From Enterobacter mori (GTDB taxonomy: Bacteria > Pseudomonadota > Gammaproteobacteria > Enterobacterales > Enterobacteriaceae): 64,000 bases of DNA. A program made the position numbers and the translations under genes. Of the stretch, positions 1-9,589 are shown piece after piece (position 1 is the first letter of the stretch; the number at the start of each line of letters is the position of its first letter). The stretch spans positions 1,488,001 to 1,552,000 of the forward strand of contig NZ_CP104285.1 of NCBI RefSeq assembly GCF_025244905.1, in the 5' to 3' direction. The notes under the pieces were generated by a model. The model saw only the letters and a list, made by a program, of their open reading frames with translations. It was not told where the DNA came from and made no database searches.

Positions 1-57
1 AACGGCAAGGCCGACGGTCATCCCGGCGGCGCTTGCTAATGGAAGAATTTCATTCAT
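1..57 (-). CDS. artQ: Arginine ABC transporter permease ArtQ (5' end only)
   Basis: Only the first 19 codons lie in the window; the gene runs off the left edge. The N-terminus (MNEILPLASAAGMTVGLAV) closely matches E. coli ArtQ, an inner-membrane permease of the arginine ABC transporter. It starts 7 bp after the artI stop codon, in the E. coli order artP-artI-artQ, and is presumably cotranscribed. Confidence 0.85.
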   Translation of the reverse strand, partial: MNEILPLASAAGMTVGLAV

Positions 58-63
58 CAGGAA

Positions 64-795
64 TTACTTCTGGAACCATTTTTGGTAGATGGTTTCGTAG
101 GTGCCGTCTTTCTTCACTTTTTCCAGCGCAGCGTTGAATTTCTGCTGCAGCTCAGTGTTGCCCTGACGCACGGCGATGCCCAGACCGGTACCGAAATAGG
201 CTTTATCGGTCACTTTGTCGCCGACTGGCGCCAGCTTGTCGTTGGCTTTCAGCCATTCAGTGACCACCGCGGTATCACCAAATACGCCGTCGATACGGCC
301 GTTCTGCAGATCCAGCTTCGCGTTCTGGTAGCTGTCATACGGAACGGTGGTGATTTCCGGGTGCTTATCCATGATGAATTTCTGGTGGGTGGTGCCGTTC
401 TGCACGCCCACTTTCTTGCCTTTCAACTGGTCGATGGAAGTGAACTTGCCTTTCTGACCAATAAACAGGGCGGAGTTATCGTAGTAAGGGGTAGAGAACA
501 GCACCTGCTTTTCACGCTCAGGGGTGATGTCCATACCGGCCATTACGGCGTCGATACGGCGGAACTTCAGGCTCGGGATCAGGCTGTCGAACGCCTGGTT
601 GCTGAAGGTACAGGTCGCGTCGATCTCTTTACACAGGGCGTTAGCCAGGTCTACGTCGAAGCCAACAATCTTGTTGTTCGCATCGATGGACTCAAACGGA
701 GGATAAGACGCCTCGGTGGCGAAACGAATGGTCTGGGCTGCGGTAGCGGAAAGGCTGACGCTAGCAAGCAGCGCGGCAATCAATACTTTTTTCAT
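64..795 (-). CDS. artI: Arginine ABC transporter periplasmic binding protein ArtI
   Basis: Periplasmic solute-binding protein that delivers arginine or other basic amino acids to the ArtQM permease. The 243-residue product equals the E. coli length. It opens with a Sec signal peptide (MKKVLIAALLASVSLSATAA) followed by the family start QTIRFATEASYPPFE. The reading frame stays open 40 codons upstream into artP, but that extension lacks signal-peptide character, so the ATG at 795 was chosen. It lies between artP and artQ; the ArtI assignment rather than the paralogue ArtJ rests on sequence likeness and on this position. Confidence 0.93.
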   Translation of the reverse strand: MKKVLIAALLASVSLSATAAQTIRFATEASYPPFESIDANNKIVGFDVDLANALCKEIDATCTFSNQAFDSLIPSLKFRRIDAVMAGMDITPEREKQVLFSTPYYDNSALFIGQKGKFTSIDQLKGKKVGVQNGTTHQKFIMDKHPEITTVPYDSYQNAKLDLQNGRIDGVFGDTAVVTEWLKANDKLAPVGDKVTDKAYFGTGLGIAVRQGNTELQQKFNAALEKVKKDGTYETIYQKWFQK

Positions 796-814
796 TATCA
801 TTTTCCCTAACACA

Positions 815-1543
815 TCAGTGAGATAAGTAATTTTTGAAGGCATCGGTTTGCGGGTTAGTAAAGCAGCTCGCGTCACCTTGCTCGACGATATACCCGTTTT
901 CCATGTAAACCACACGGCTGGCGGTTTTGCGCGCCACTTCCACTTCGTGGGTCACGATGACCTGGGTAATGTTGGTTTCCGCCAGCTCGCGAATAATGCT
1001 CACGATCTGGGCGGTGATTTCCGGGTCCAGCGCCGCAGTCGGTTCGTCAAACAGCAGAACCGCTGGCTCCATCATGAGCGCGCGTGCAATCGCTACGCGC
1101 TGCTGCTGACCGCCGGAGAGGTGTAAAGGATAGCGATCGCTGTATGGCTTAAGACGCAGACGTTCCAGCAGCTTTTCGGCACGCGACATCGCCTGGTCCT
1201 TGCTTAAACCGAGCACGCGGCAGGGCGCTTCAATCAGGTTTTGCAGAACGGTCAGGTGCGGCCAGAGATTATATTGCTGAAAGACCATGCCGACATTTTG
1301 ACGCAGTTCACGAATCGCTTTATCAGAAGGCGTTTTCGCAAAATCAAAATGGTTACCGGCAATCGCCAGCGTACCTGAGCGGGGCATTTCAAGCAGATTA
1401 AGAACACGCAGAAGGGAACTTTTGCCTGCGCCGCTTGGGCCGAGCAAAACCAGTGTTTCGCCCTCCGGGCAGTTCAGCGTGATGTCGAACAGCGCCTGGT
1501 GTGCGCCGTAGAAGCAGTTAATGCCGTTTAGTTTAATACTCAT
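815..1543 (-). CDS. artP: Arginine ABC transporter ATP-binding protein ArtP
   Basis: Cytoplasmic ATPase that powers arginine import through ArtQM. The 242 residues (E. coli length) show Walker A GPSGAGKS (about 35-42), ABC signature LSGGQQQ (142-148) and Walker B LLFDEP (163-168). It is the first gene of the art operon, 19 bp before artI. The upstream 225 bp would hold the operon promoter, where ArgR control is known in E. coli; I did not pick out a confident ARG box. Confidence 0.95.
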   Translation of the reverse strand: MSIKLNGINCFYGAHQALFDITLNCPEGETLVLLGPSGAGKSSLLRVLNLLEMPRSGTLAIAGNHFDFAKTPSDKAIRELRQNVGMVFQQYNLWPHLTVLQNLIEAPCRVLGLSKDQAMSRAEKLLERLRLKPYSDRYPLHLSGGQQQRVAIARALMMEPAVLLFDEPTAALDPEITAQIVSIIRELAETNITQVIVTHEVEVARKTASRVVYMENGYIVEQGDASCFTNPQTDAFKNYLSH

Positions 1544-1705
1544 CGGGGCAGTCTTTACTCATCCAGGCAATCTATAGCAATTGAGGCCGCAGATAGTACC
1601 GTTGACAGAATAGTTATGCAATATTTCTGCGTTAAAAGTTAAATATAACCCGTGTTTCCTCTTAAACATAGCACAAAATAGCGAACGGAAAGGGGGGCGA
1701 GTATA

Positions 1706-1740
1706 AATGTCGGCATTCCGCGAGAAATGCCGGACATTTT
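1706..1740 (-). terminator. Hairpin downstream of ybjP, likely terminator
   Basis: An inverted repeat (AATGTCGGCATT with AATGCCGGACATT, one bulged base) encloses a 7-nt loop. Read on the minus strand it follows the ybjP stop by about 30 bp, but the trailing U-tract is weak. It lies upstream of artP, so it could insulate the art promoter from ybjP readthrough. Confidence 0.5.
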
Positions 1741-1768
1741 ACGGGGTTAACAATTTTTTACTGATGAG

Positions 1769-2287
1769 TTAGCGGTTCTCAATCGACTGGCGCAGCGTGC
1801 CTGCCGGGGCATGAACGCTGCCGCCGATGTAACGTACGTCGTCGACGGCCCAGCACTGGCCTTCACGGATCATCAGCACTTCATCCTGCCAGGACTGGGT
1901 GCCCTGCGTCAGCTTCACGCGCAGCGGGATATTTCGCGCATCGGTGTTTGGGATAGTGGAAGCACTCGCGACCTCGGCGCTGTCGGGCAGCGTTGCGCGG
2001 CTGGAGAACGGGTCCGATTGAAGCAGCGCATTATGCTGCGGATCGCGGGTCGCATCGTTCAGCAGTTTGGCCAGACCGTCGCTCAAATACGGCCGAAGGG
2101 CAGTAAGATCGTTACCGCGGTGCTGAATACGATAATCATAGAACTGTTGCGCCACGGTATCCGGGCCACCGTCAATGCAGGGGCCGCTGCGGGTACCGAT
2201 ATCCTTAAAGGCTGGCGTGACCGGGGTGGTGCACGCGCTGAGCACCAGCGCGCAAGGCACTAAAAGCGTTAAAGCAGAGTAGCGCAT
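1769..2287 (-). CDS. ybjP: Putative outer-membrane lipoprotein YbjP
   Basis: A 172-residue lipoprotein with a lipobox near residue 19 (LVLSAC) after a short hydrophobic signal, closely matching E. coli YbjP (171 residues). Its function is unknown to me. The mature part includes the segment GTRSGPCIDGGPDTVAQQ. It is monocistronic, between the art operon and the divergent ybjQ-amiD pair, in the E. coli arrangement. Confidence 0.9.
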   Translation of the reverse strand: MRYSALTLLVPCALVLSACTTPVTPAFKDIGTRSGPCIDGGPDTVAQQFYDYRIQHRGNDLTALRPYLSDGLAKLLNDATRDPQHNALLQSDPFSSRATLPDSAEVASASTIPNTDARNIPLRVKLTQGTQSWQDEVLMIREGQCWAVDDVRYIGGSVHAPAGTLRQSIENR

Positions 2288-2384
2288 GTTGATTTCCTTA
2301 TTTATTAACTATCCTTTCAATCATAGCGTAACGAACCGATAATGCTGGTGGTAAGGCATTGAACGCTAAAGAAGGAGAGAAAGT

Positions 2385-2708
2385 ATGCAGTTTTCAACCA
2401 CCCCAACCCTGGAAGGGCAGCCGATTACCGAGTATTGCGGCGTTGTGACCGGCGAAGCGATTCTGGGCGCCAACATCTTCCGCGACTTTTTTGCCGGTAT
2501 TCGCGACATCGTCGGCGGACGCTCAGGTGCTTACGAGAAAGAGCTGCGCAAGGCCCGCGAAATTGCTTTTAAAGAGCTGGGCGAGCAGGCAAAAGCGCTG
2601 GGCGCCGATGCCGTTGTGGGCATTGATATCGACTACGAAACGGTCGGTAAAGATGCCAGTATGCTGATGGTGAGCGTAAGCGGCACGGCGGTGAAAACCC
2701 GTCGATGA
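2385..2708 (+). CDS. ybjQ: YbjQ family protein (putative heavy-metal-binding fold)
   Basis: A 107-residue cytoplasmic protein nearly identical in pattern to E. coli YbjQ, of the UPF0145/DUF74 family, whose members are annotated as putative heavy-metal-binding proteins without a proven role. Conserved stretches include [16 protein letters not shown] and [15 protein letters not shown] good GGAGA ribosome site lies just upstream. Its TGA overlaps the amiD start by 3 nt (ATGA), implying translational coupling. Confidence 0.9.
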   Translation: MQFSTTPTLEGQPITEYCGVVTGEAILGANIFRDFFAGIRDIVGGRSGAYEKELRKAREIAFKELGEQAKALGADAVVGIDIDYETVGKDASMLMVSVSGTAVKTRR

Positions 2709-3535
2709 AGCGTTCGCTTTCAACACTCCTGCTGGCGCTTTTGCTGGCAGGGTGCGCCACGGAAAAGGGCATTATTGATAAAGGTGCCTACGAGCTGGAT
2801 ACCCGCCACCAGGCGCAGGCGGCCTACCCGCGTATCAAGGTGCTGGTGATCCACTATACCGCTGATGATTTTGACAGCTCGCTGGCGACCTTAACGGACA
2901 AAAATGTCAGTTCCCACTATCTCATTCCGGCAATTCCTCCTGCTCCTGATGGCAAACCGCGTATCTGGCAACTGGTGCCTGAAAGCGAACTGGCGTGGCA
3001 TGCAGGGATAAGCTTCTGGCGCGGCACCAACCGTATCAATGATACGTCCGTGGGGATTGAGCTGGAGAACCGTGGCTGGCAAAAAACATCTGGCGTTAAG
3101 CACTTTACCCCTTTTGAGCCAGCACAAATTGCGGCGCTGGTGCCGCTCGCCAAAGACATTATCACCCGCTACAACATCAGGCCTGAAAATGTGGTGGCCC
3201 ATTCGGACATCGCCCCGCAGCGTAAAGACGATCCCGGTCCGCTCTTTCCGTGGCGGCAGCTGGCACAGCAGGGCATTGGTGCATGGCCCGATCCGGCGCG
3301 CGTCGCGTTCTATATAAACGGGCGTCCGCGCTATCAGCAGGTGGATACCGGGGCATTACTCGATCTCCTCGCGCGGTATGGCTATGAGGTGCCGGTTGAC
3401 AGCACCCCGGCGCAGCAAAAGCGCATCATCACGGCGTTCCAGATGCATTTCCGGCCTGACCTGTGGAACGGCGTCGCGGACGTCGAAACGATGGCCATTG
3501 CTGAAGCCCTTCTGGAGAAATACGGACAGGGGTAA
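2705..3535 (+). CDS. amiD: 1,6-anhydro-N-acetylmuramoyl-L-alanine amidase AmiD (lipoprotein)
   Basis: Outer-membrane lipoprotein zinc amidase that cleaves the MurNAc-L-Ala bond of peptidoglycan and anhydro-muropeptides. The 276 residues begin with a lipoprotein signal ([10 protein letters not shown]), followed by an Amidase_2 domain (about 45-190). That domain carries the zinc-site motifs VLVIHYTA and [16 protein letters not shown]-terminal peptidoglycan-binding helical domain is present (about 205-270). It overlaps ybjQ. In E. coli ybjS follows directly; here the secretion and chitinase island is inserted after it. Confidence 0.93.
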   Translation: MKRSLSTLLLALLLAGCATEKGIIDKGAYELDTRHQAQAAYPRIKVLVIHYTADDFDSSLATLTDKNVSSHYLIPAIPPAPDGKPRIWQLVPESELAWHAGISFWRGTNRINDTSVGIELENRGWQKTSGVKHFTPFEPAQIAALVPLAKDIITRYNIRPENVVAHSDIAPQRKDDPGPLFPWRQLAQQGIGAWPDPARVAFYINGRPRYQQVDTGALLDLLARYGYEVPVDSTPAQQKRIITAFQMHFRPDLWNGVADVETMAIAEALLEKYGQG

Positions 3536-3805
3536 TCCTTCGGACGCCCCCCGAATGCCTTAACTCATCCCGAACTCCTTCAGATTAATCTTAAGTACAA
3601 ACTCAATTCATTTTTAGTTAATTGACTTAAAATTATCCGGATTTAAGATAGACACATAGCTTGCTAAGTAATTTAGAAAATAAATCTATCGCACTTATTC
3701 TTTATTTTTCTCCTTGAGAACGTCATCAGGAAAATATTCGAGGGGTAAGGTTTTTTTGCCTTGCGCCTGCGTTTTTAAATTTCACATCTTAAATTGGGTA
3801 TAACA

Positions 3806-4429
3806 ATGTTAAGCATCTATGCAAAAAAATTACGTCCGCAACATGAAATGGAAGCCATTATTTCTGCAACGTCAGGTTTTGAAGAAAAAACTTTAAAGAA
3901 ATGGCAGAAAATTTCTACCTCTGATTCACAATATATTCATATTATCGTCAGCGGTGAGGTTGAATTCCGTCGCGAATCCGACGAACTGTGTATGTTCACG
4001 GTGACGGGCCAGTGCATTTTTGGCCTCTCGTCTATGTACTACAACGCAACCCATATGTATGGCCTCGTTCGCGCCAACACCGTAATACGCTCGATCAAGA
4101 AAGAGACCTTCGCCCAGCTGATGACGGATAACAATTTATGGCCTGAACTGACCAAAGTGCTCTCCTGGTACATCTGCATGCTGAGCAAACGTGACGATGT
4201 GCTGGTTGCCCGCAGCGCTTACTCAGTGGTGCGTGAATTTTTATACGAGATTAATGAGCTTATTGTTCATCATCAGCGTGATATCAACATTTATGATTAT
4301 ATTCAGGAATACACCAACCTGGCACGCAGCACCATCATTAAAATCCTCTCCGATCTGAAGAAAGGTCAATATATCGTGGTGGAAAAAGGTCGACTTCTTA
4401 ATCTCACCGCTCTGCCAGAAAAATATTAA
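3806..4429 (+). CDS. Crp/Fnr-type winged-helix regulator, IprA/YaiV-like
   Basis: A 207-residue protein with an N-terminal cyclic-nucleotide-binding-like beta-roll (about 40-120) and a C-terminal winged helix (about 160-200, including NLARSTIIKILSDLKKGQYI). This resembles the IprA/YaiV group of enterobacterial regulators, which usually lack the residues needed to bind cAMP. The ATG at 3806 was preferred to an upstream in-frame TTG. Its stop codon directly abuts the convergent gspB stop with no spacer. As first gene of the island it may control the gsp or chitinase genes; that is inference from position only. Confidence 0.6.
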   Translation: MLSIYAKKLRPQHEMEAIISATSGFEEKTLKKWQKISTSDSQYIHIIVSGEVEFRRESDELCMFTVTGQCIFGLSSMYYNATHMYGLVRANTVIRSIKKETFAQLMTDNNLWPELTKVLSWYICMLSKRDDVLVARSAYSVVREFLYEINELIVHHQRDINIYDYIQEYTNLARSTIIKILSDLKKGQYIVVEKGRLLNLTALPEKY

Positions 4430-5044
4430 TTACTCCAGCCGGTCTCCTTTAATACTTAAGGGAGATCGCGCTTTATCTCCGTTTAGCATACTGCTTTGAG
4501 GATTTTCCTGCGTTTCGTCTACCGGCGGTGCGGGAATTTTGCCTTGGGAATAATCCTGCTCTTGTTCTTTTAACGCCTGCTTAAATAACTCCGTTAATGA
4601 TGAATCATCGCTGTCTGCGCTGGCGGGAGCTTCGGTGCCGGGTAACGTATCCCGCGACGTATCGTGCGGTTCGGCGCCATCGGGTGCCTGCTGCCAGTCG
4701 GCATCATCGCTGTTAATGGGCAAATCCTGCATGGCCGGGACATCGGTATGCTCGGGGGCGGGTTTCGGCTGCGGATGCGGGAACGGTTTGCTCACATACA
4801 CATAATGCATATCCGAAAGCTGTGTTTCCGGTTTGGCGACGCTCACTTTTACCGGTTCTGGCGCAGGGTGGCGCAGGTTCCAGTAAATATGCGCGTACAG
4901 CCCCGTCATTAGCATGGCGCAAAGGCCCAGCATCCAGAGAAAGGCGTTGCCAAACGCTTTTTTCAGGCTGGGGAGGCGGTACGAAAACCAGACCGCCTCC
5001 CCGGTAGTGTAGCTGCGCTGGGCCGCAAGACAGATGGTAGACAT
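4430..5044 (-). CDS. gspB: Type II secretion accessory protein GspB-like
   Basis: A 204-residue bitopic inner-membrane protein with a cytoplasmic N-terminus, one membrane segment (about 33-53, AFLWMLGLCAMLMTGLYAH) and a Pro/Asp/Glu-rich periplasmic part. GspB homologues (ExeB, OutB) work with GspA to place the secretin through peptidoglycan. I do not see the conserved C-terminal domain of longer ExeB/OutB proteins, so the name rests on topology and on its place after gspA. Its ATG shares one base with the gspA stop (TGATG), indicating coupling. Confidence 0.7.
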   Translation of the reverse strand: MSTICLAAQRSYTTGEAVWFSYRLPSLKKAFGNAFLWMLGLCAMLMTGLYAHIYWNLRHPAPEPVKVSVAKPETQLSDMHYVYVSKPFPHPQPKPAPEHTDVPAMQDLPINSDDADWQQAPDGAEPHDTSRDTLPGTEAPASADSDDSSLTELFKQALKEQEQDYSQGKIPAPPVDETQENPQSSMLNGDKARSPLSIKGDRLE

Positions 5045-6609
5045 CAGGAATGTTTCTCCTGCGTTTTCGCGTCCGGTGTGAAACGCGAGGCCTGAATTAA
5101 TACGCTCGGTGTGGTATCGGTTTCTCGCATTAACTGCATCAGCGTATCTTCACCAGGGATCCCATCCACGTGCAGATGCATTTTTTGCTGGAACTCTCGG
5201 GTGCGTTTCATCAGTTCTGCCGTCCAGGTCTGGGCATGGGTTTCCGGCTGGTTAAGGGCCACGCTCAGCTGCTGATCAAGCCAATCCACGTCTTTTGCAT
5301 CGCTGGCGGCGCTGATGGCGTCTTTGCCATCCGGCGTCAGGCGGTGCAGCTGGGTGTAATTGCCGGTCGCATGCTGAGTAAACCAGCTGCGGCTCACTTG
5401 CCAGGTACGGTTATTCATCAGTAGATCGAGAGAGGTATCCCCGACGCGTGCGACCACGGCATAGTTGAGGTGGTTGCCGGTTTTCAGTTCACTGACCCAC
5501 GGATAGCCTTCCTGCGCCAGCGCATCCGGCGAGGCGTTCCCCTGTTTACACATCAGGTTCACCTTCGCGGCGTTTTGGCACAGGGCATCGTCCGCCGAGG
5601 CGTCATACCCCCACATCTGATAAAGCTGATGCATGGCGTCCGGCTGATTAACGACTTCGTTGTCGATAACCGGCACCACGGGTGCCGGTACTTTCGGCGT
5701 CTGGTGTTGCCAGCTGACGGGAACGGGCAGTTGAACCGGCAGTCTTGCACTAATAGAGGAAGTTAAATACCAGCCGCAGGCGGCGAACAGCACGGACGCG
5801 AACAGGCCCACGGTTGCCAGGTGCTTACCGTGTTTTTTCGCGGGCAGCGTCTCGCCCGCCGCCAGGCGTAAATGACGCGGGCTGACCTGGGCTGCACGTT
5901 CGGTCCAGGCGGCCAGCAGCGACAGGTGTGCCAGCTCGTTCAGCCTGCTGATATTCCCCCTGGTCAGGGCATGCATCTTGCGCACGCGCGCCGGCGTAAA
6001 CGGCGAAGTATCGCACCCGTGCTCTTCACACTGCGCCTGAACATAGCTAAGGAATTCGCGGCAGGTCAGGGGACGCAAGGCATGATGTGTGTGCGTATAT
6101 TCGCGCAGTTCAGGTTGCTGCTTCAGAACGGCTTCCTGATCCGCCGCGCCCATCAACACCACGGACAACCGGAAATCCAGCTCCTGAGCGCGGGTGAGCA
6201 GCATCGCCAGGACTTCCCGGCAGTTGTCCTTCATCGCTTCGGTATGGGCGATTACCAGCACTTTGGCTTTCGCTTTCCCTTCCTGCCACTGACGCAGCAC
6301 GGCATCCACCGCCTGAATACGGTTCTTGCTCTCTTTCGTCCCCGGACTGAGCTTGTACAGCAGGCTACTGGCACTCAGTTTGGGAAACGCATTGATGGCA
6401 AGCACGCCGGGAGTCGTGCATTTCAGCGCATTGCTGAACTGGCTCAACAGCTGGGTGTCGTCTGAAAAGAGGCAGCTAATTCCCGCCTGTTGGGCTTTCT
6501 CTTTCAGAAGGTTGAACACGTCCTGATGATAAGGCACCAGAAAATCACCGGATAACCGGACGATTTTCCGAAAGGGCGGATGTTTAAAATTGAAGTGGCT
6601 CTGATACAT
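5044..6609 (-). CDS. gspA: Type II secretion GspA-like protein with degenerate ATPase domain
   Basis: A 521-residue ExeA/GspA homologue: N-terminal AAA-like cytoplasmic domain (1-255), one membrane segment (about 264-283) and a periplasmic region ending in a peptidoglycan-binding domain (about 460-500). ExeA-type proteins assemble on peptidoglycan and promote secretin multimerisation. The start MYQSHFNFKHPPF is typical of ExeA. The Walker A motif is not recognisable: the corresponding segment reads ISCLFSDDTQLLS (44-56), and the Walker B position reads VLVIAHTE. It is divergent from gspC, with 258 bp of shared upstream DNA. Confidence 0.8.
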   Translation of the reverse strand: MYQSHFNFKHPPFRKIVRLSGDFLVPYHQDVFNLLKEKAQQAGISCLFSDDTQLLSQFSNALKCTTPGVLAINAFPKLSASSLLYKLSPGTKESKNRIQAVDAVLRQWQEGKAKAKVLVIAHTEAMKDNCREVLAMLLTRAQELDFRLSVVLMGAADQEAVLKQQPELREYTHTHHALRPLTCREFLSYVQAQCEEHGCDTSPFTPARVRKMHALTRGNISRLNELAHLSLLAAWTERAAQVSPRHLRLAAGETLPAKKHGKHLATVGLFASVLFAACGWYLTSSISARLPVQLPVPVSWQHQTPKVPAPVVPVIDNEVVNQPDAMHQLYQMWGYDASADDALCQNAAKVNLMCKQGNASPDALAQEGYPWVSELKTGNHLNYAVVARVGDTSLDLLMNNRTWQVSRSWFTQHATGNYTQLHRLTPDGKDAISAASDAKDVDWLDQQLSVALNQPETHAQTWTAELMKRTREFQQKMHLHVDGIPGEDTLMQLMRETDTTPSVLIQASRFTPDAKTQEKHS

Positions 6610-6867
6610 AACGACTTACCGTCTCTGATTAGGAATAGCAACAGGACGAGAAAGTAAGGGAACGCCACGGAAGGGTCAATTTACGTACAGGGTAAAAATA
6701 TCCTGCCTGTGAGGCCTAACATCTGGATTTTATACGGTCAATATTTTTCTTTATGAAAGTTAGTGGCGAAGCCGGTGGTCGTATTAGCACCAGATAATTA
6801 CTATTTTCCCACATATTGGCGCAGTACGACGCTGCTTATTTTCGCTTTGCTAAAGGCCAGATGAAAA
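6610..6867. promoter_or_regulatory. Divergent gspAB / gspC-O control region
   Basis: This 258-bp AT-rich spacer separates the gspA and gspC starts and must contain promoters for both operons. In E. coli the equivalent gsp promoters are silenced by H-NS. The AT-richness here fits such control, but no specific operator was identified. Confidence 0.5.
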
Positions 6868-7641
6868 ATGAGGTTCTCATTTCTGTCACGGTGGATAACG
6901 CCTTGCATTATGTTTGTGCTGTTAATTTTTTGCGGCCAACAAGGTTATCTCACGTTTAAAGAGTATAAAAAAATTACGAATAAGTTGGCTAATTTAGATG
7001 CGCAGCCGCTTAAAAACCGCCGTGATGAAAAGACATTCACGCTTTTTACCGCAGCCGCTCGTCAGGATAACGTTCCGACGGCGGTGAAAGCCCCGCTGGC
7101 AGCGGAAATCGAAGGGATCGTGAGCAGTGATGACGCCTGGCTCTCCTTCGCAGTCATCAAAACGCCGGGTGGTCAAAAGAGCTACCGTGAAGGTGAGGCG
7201 CTGACCGGCTTCAACGAGGCCTTTATACAGGAAATTAATAAAGACAATGTGGTGGTTAATTACGAAGGTGCTTCGCAGGTACTGGCGTTAAATAAACCTG
7301 ATTATTTTAAGGGCGGCGTTGACAGCGGCCCGGTAAGCAAATCGACGAAAGATGCAGGCGCGGACAGCGTGCATCTGGATGATTATCTGGTGTTAAAGCC
7401 GTTAATCGATAAGGGCCAGCTGGAAGGCTACAACATTAATCCAAGGAATGCCTCTTCCTTCTACAGCCATTCAGGGCTGAAAAAGGGGGACGTGGCAGTA
7501 AAAGTCAACTCTGTCGATATGACCGACGAAGCTAAGGCAAAAAGTATTATTGCCAACTGGTCGAAAATGAAAGAAGCGGAGGTCGTCGTCAGACGTCACG
7601 CTCACCTTGAAAATATTCGGGTCAATGTTCTAAACAATTAA
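6868..7641 (+). CDS. gspC: Type II secretion inner-membrane protein GspC
   Basis: Links the inner-membrane platform to the secretin. The 257 residues comprise a short cytoplasmic N-terminus, a membrane segment (about 10-30, WITPCIMFVLLIFCGQQGYL), a homology-region domain that contacts GspD (about 85-150) and a C-terminal PDZ-like domain (about 180-255, including SGLKKGDVAVKVNSVD). It is the first gene of the gspCDEFGHIJKLMO operon. gspD follows after 13 bp. Confidence 0.9.
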   Translation: MRFSFLSRWITPCIMFVLLIFCGQQGYLTFKEYKKITNKLANLDAQPLKNRRDEKTFTLFTAAARQDNVPTAVKAPLAAEIEGIVSSDDAWLSFAVIKTPGGQKSYREGEALTGFNEAFIQEINKDNVVVNYEGASQVLALNKPDYFKGGVDSGPVSKSTKDAGADSVHLDDYLVLKPLIDKGQLEGYNINPRNASSFYSHSGLKKGDVAVKVNSVDMTDEAKAKSIIANWSKMKEAEVVVRRHAHLENIRVNVLNN

Positions 7642-7654
7642 CAAGTGTACAGAC

Positions 7655-9574
7655 ATGAAGAAATTTCCTTGGGCGTGCGTGGCGCTGACCGCATTGTCGT
7701 TATATTCCAGTTCGCTGCTTGCAGCCAACTTTAGCGCGAGCTTTAAAAATACCGATATCCGCGAGTTTATCGATACGGTAGGCCGCAATCTGAATAAAAC
7801 CATTCTCGTCGACCCGTCCGTTCAGGGCTCGGTGTCGGTGCGAACCTACAACGTGCTGACGGAAGATGAGTATTACCAGTTCTTCCTGAGCGTGCTGGAT
7901 CTGTACGGCCTGTCGGTGATCCCGATGGACAACGGGATGGTGAAAGTGGTGCGCTCAAGCGTAGCCCGCACCGCCGGCGCGCCGCTGGCAGACAGCAAAA
8001 ACCCGGGCAAAGGCGATGAGATCATCACCCGCGTGGTGCGCATGGAAAACGTGCCGGTACGCGAGCTGGCCCCGCTGCTGCGTCAGCTCAACGATGCCAC
8101 CGGCATCGGTAACGTGGTGCATTTTGAACCCTCCAACGTGCTGCTGTTGACCGGTAAAGCCTCGGTGGTAAACCGCCTGGTGGATCTGGTGCAGCGCGTC
8201 GATAAAGACGGTATCCAGCGCCGCGAGATTGTGCCGCTGCGCTTTGCCTCCGCTAAAGATCTCTCAGACATGTTGAACAACCTCAACAACGAAGAGCAAA
8301 AGGGGCAGAACGCGCCGCAGCTGGCGACCAAAGTGGTGGCAGATGACGAAACCAATAGCCTGGTGATCAGCGGCTCGGAAGATGCGCGCATGCGTACCCG
8401 CTCTCTGATCCAACAGCTGGATCGCGAGCAGAACAACGAGGGGAATACCCGCGTCTTCTACCTCAAATATGCCAGCGCCACCAAAGTGGTACCGGTGCTG
8501 ACCGGGATTGGCGAGCAGCTGAAAGACAAGCCGGGCGCGGCCAAAGCGAAGACCGCGAGCGCCGCAACCGACCTGAATATTACCGCCGACGAATCAACCA
8601 ACTCGCTGGTGATCACCGCGCAGCCTAACGTGATGAACTCCCTGGAGAAGGTGATCGACAAGCTCGACATCCGCCGTCCGCAGGTGCTGGTGGAAGCGAT
8701 CATTGCTGAAGTGCAGGACGGCAACGGTCTGGATCTTGGCGTGCAGTGGACCAGCAAGCACGGCGGCGTGCAGTTTGGCTCCACCGGCCTGCCGATCGGC
8801 CAGATTAAGAACGGCACCATGAAGGGGGCGAGCTTCACCGGCCTTGCGACCGGCTTCTTTAACGGCGATTTCGGGGCGCTGATGACCGCGCTCTCCACCG
8901 ACGGCAAAAACGACATTCTCTCCACGCCAAGCGTCGTGACGCTGGATAACAAAGAGGCGTCGTTCAACGTCGGCCAGGACGTGCCTGTACTCTCAGGCTC
9001 CCAGACCACCAGCGGCGACAACGTCTTTAACTCCGTTGAGCGTAAGACGGTGGGTACCAAGCTAAAAATTGTGCCGCAAATCAACGATGGCGACATGATC
9101 CATCTGAAGATTGAGCAGGAAGTCTCCAGCGTCGACAACAGCGCGACGGAGGATTCCAGCCTCGGCCCAACCTTCAATACGCGCACGATTAACAACGAAG
9201 TGATGGTCCACAGCGGCCAAACGGTGGTGCTCGGCGGTCTGATGGAGAACGTGACCAAACAGTCGGTCTCTAAAGTGCCGCTGCTGGGCGATATCCCGCT
9301 GGTCGGTCAGCTGTTCCGCTACACCTCGCAGGATTCGTCCAAGCGTAACCTGATGGTGTTTATCCATACCACCGTCCTGCGCGACGACGACAACTACAGC
9401 GCGGCGTCAAAAGAGAAATATGACCAGATCCGGGCCCGTCAGCAGCAGCGCGTAGAAGAGAAAAAGCTCGGGATTATTGAGCCAGCGGATAACGCGGTAC
9501 TGCCCGCGTTTCCCGTCGACGCCAGCGCCGCGCCGGTGAAAACCAGCGCATCGCGTAATCCGTTTAAACACTAA
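7655..9574 (+). CDS. gspD: Type II secretion secretin GspD
   Basis: Outer-membrane secretin forming the exit channel. The 639 residues start with a signal peptide (ends SLLA, about residue 23), then N0-N3 ring domains (about 25-330) and the C-terminal secretin core. The core is marked by VPVLSGSQTT and VPLLGDIPLVGQLF. No pilotin gene (gspS) is visible nearby, although enteric secretins usually need one. gspE begins 15 bp downstream. Confidence 0.96.
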   Translation: MKKFPWACVALTALSLYSSSLLAANFSASFKNTDIREFIDTVGRNLNKTILVDPSVQGSVSVRTYNVLTEDEYYQFFLSVLDLYGLSVIPMDNGMVKVVRSSVARTAGAPLADSKNPGKGDEIITRVVRMENVPVRELAPLLRQLNDATGIGNVVHFEPSNVLLLTGKASVVNRLVDLVQRVDKDGIQRREIVPLRFASAKDLSDMLNNLNNEEQKGQNAPQLATKVVADDETNSLVISGSEDARMRTRSLIQQLDREQNNEGNTRVFYLKYASATKVVPVLTGIGEQLKDKPGAAKAKTASAATDLNITADESTNSLVITAQPNVMNSLEKVIDKLDIRRPQVLVEAIIAEVQDGNGLDLGVQWTSKHGGVQFGSTGLPIGQIKNGTMKGASFTGLATGFFNGDFGALMTALSTDGKNDILSTPSVVTLDNKEASFNVGQDVPVLSGSQTTSGDNVFNSVERKTVGTKLKIVPQINDGDMIHLKIEQEVSSVDNSATEDSSLGPTFNTRTINNEVMVHSGQTVVLGGLMENVTKQSVSKVPLLGDIPLVGQLFRYTSQDSSKRNLMVFIHTTVLRDDDNYSAASKEKYDQIRARQQQRVEEKKLGIIEPADNAVLPAFPVDASAAPVKTSASRNPFKH

Positions 9575-9589
9575 GGCGGAGAGGGCACC

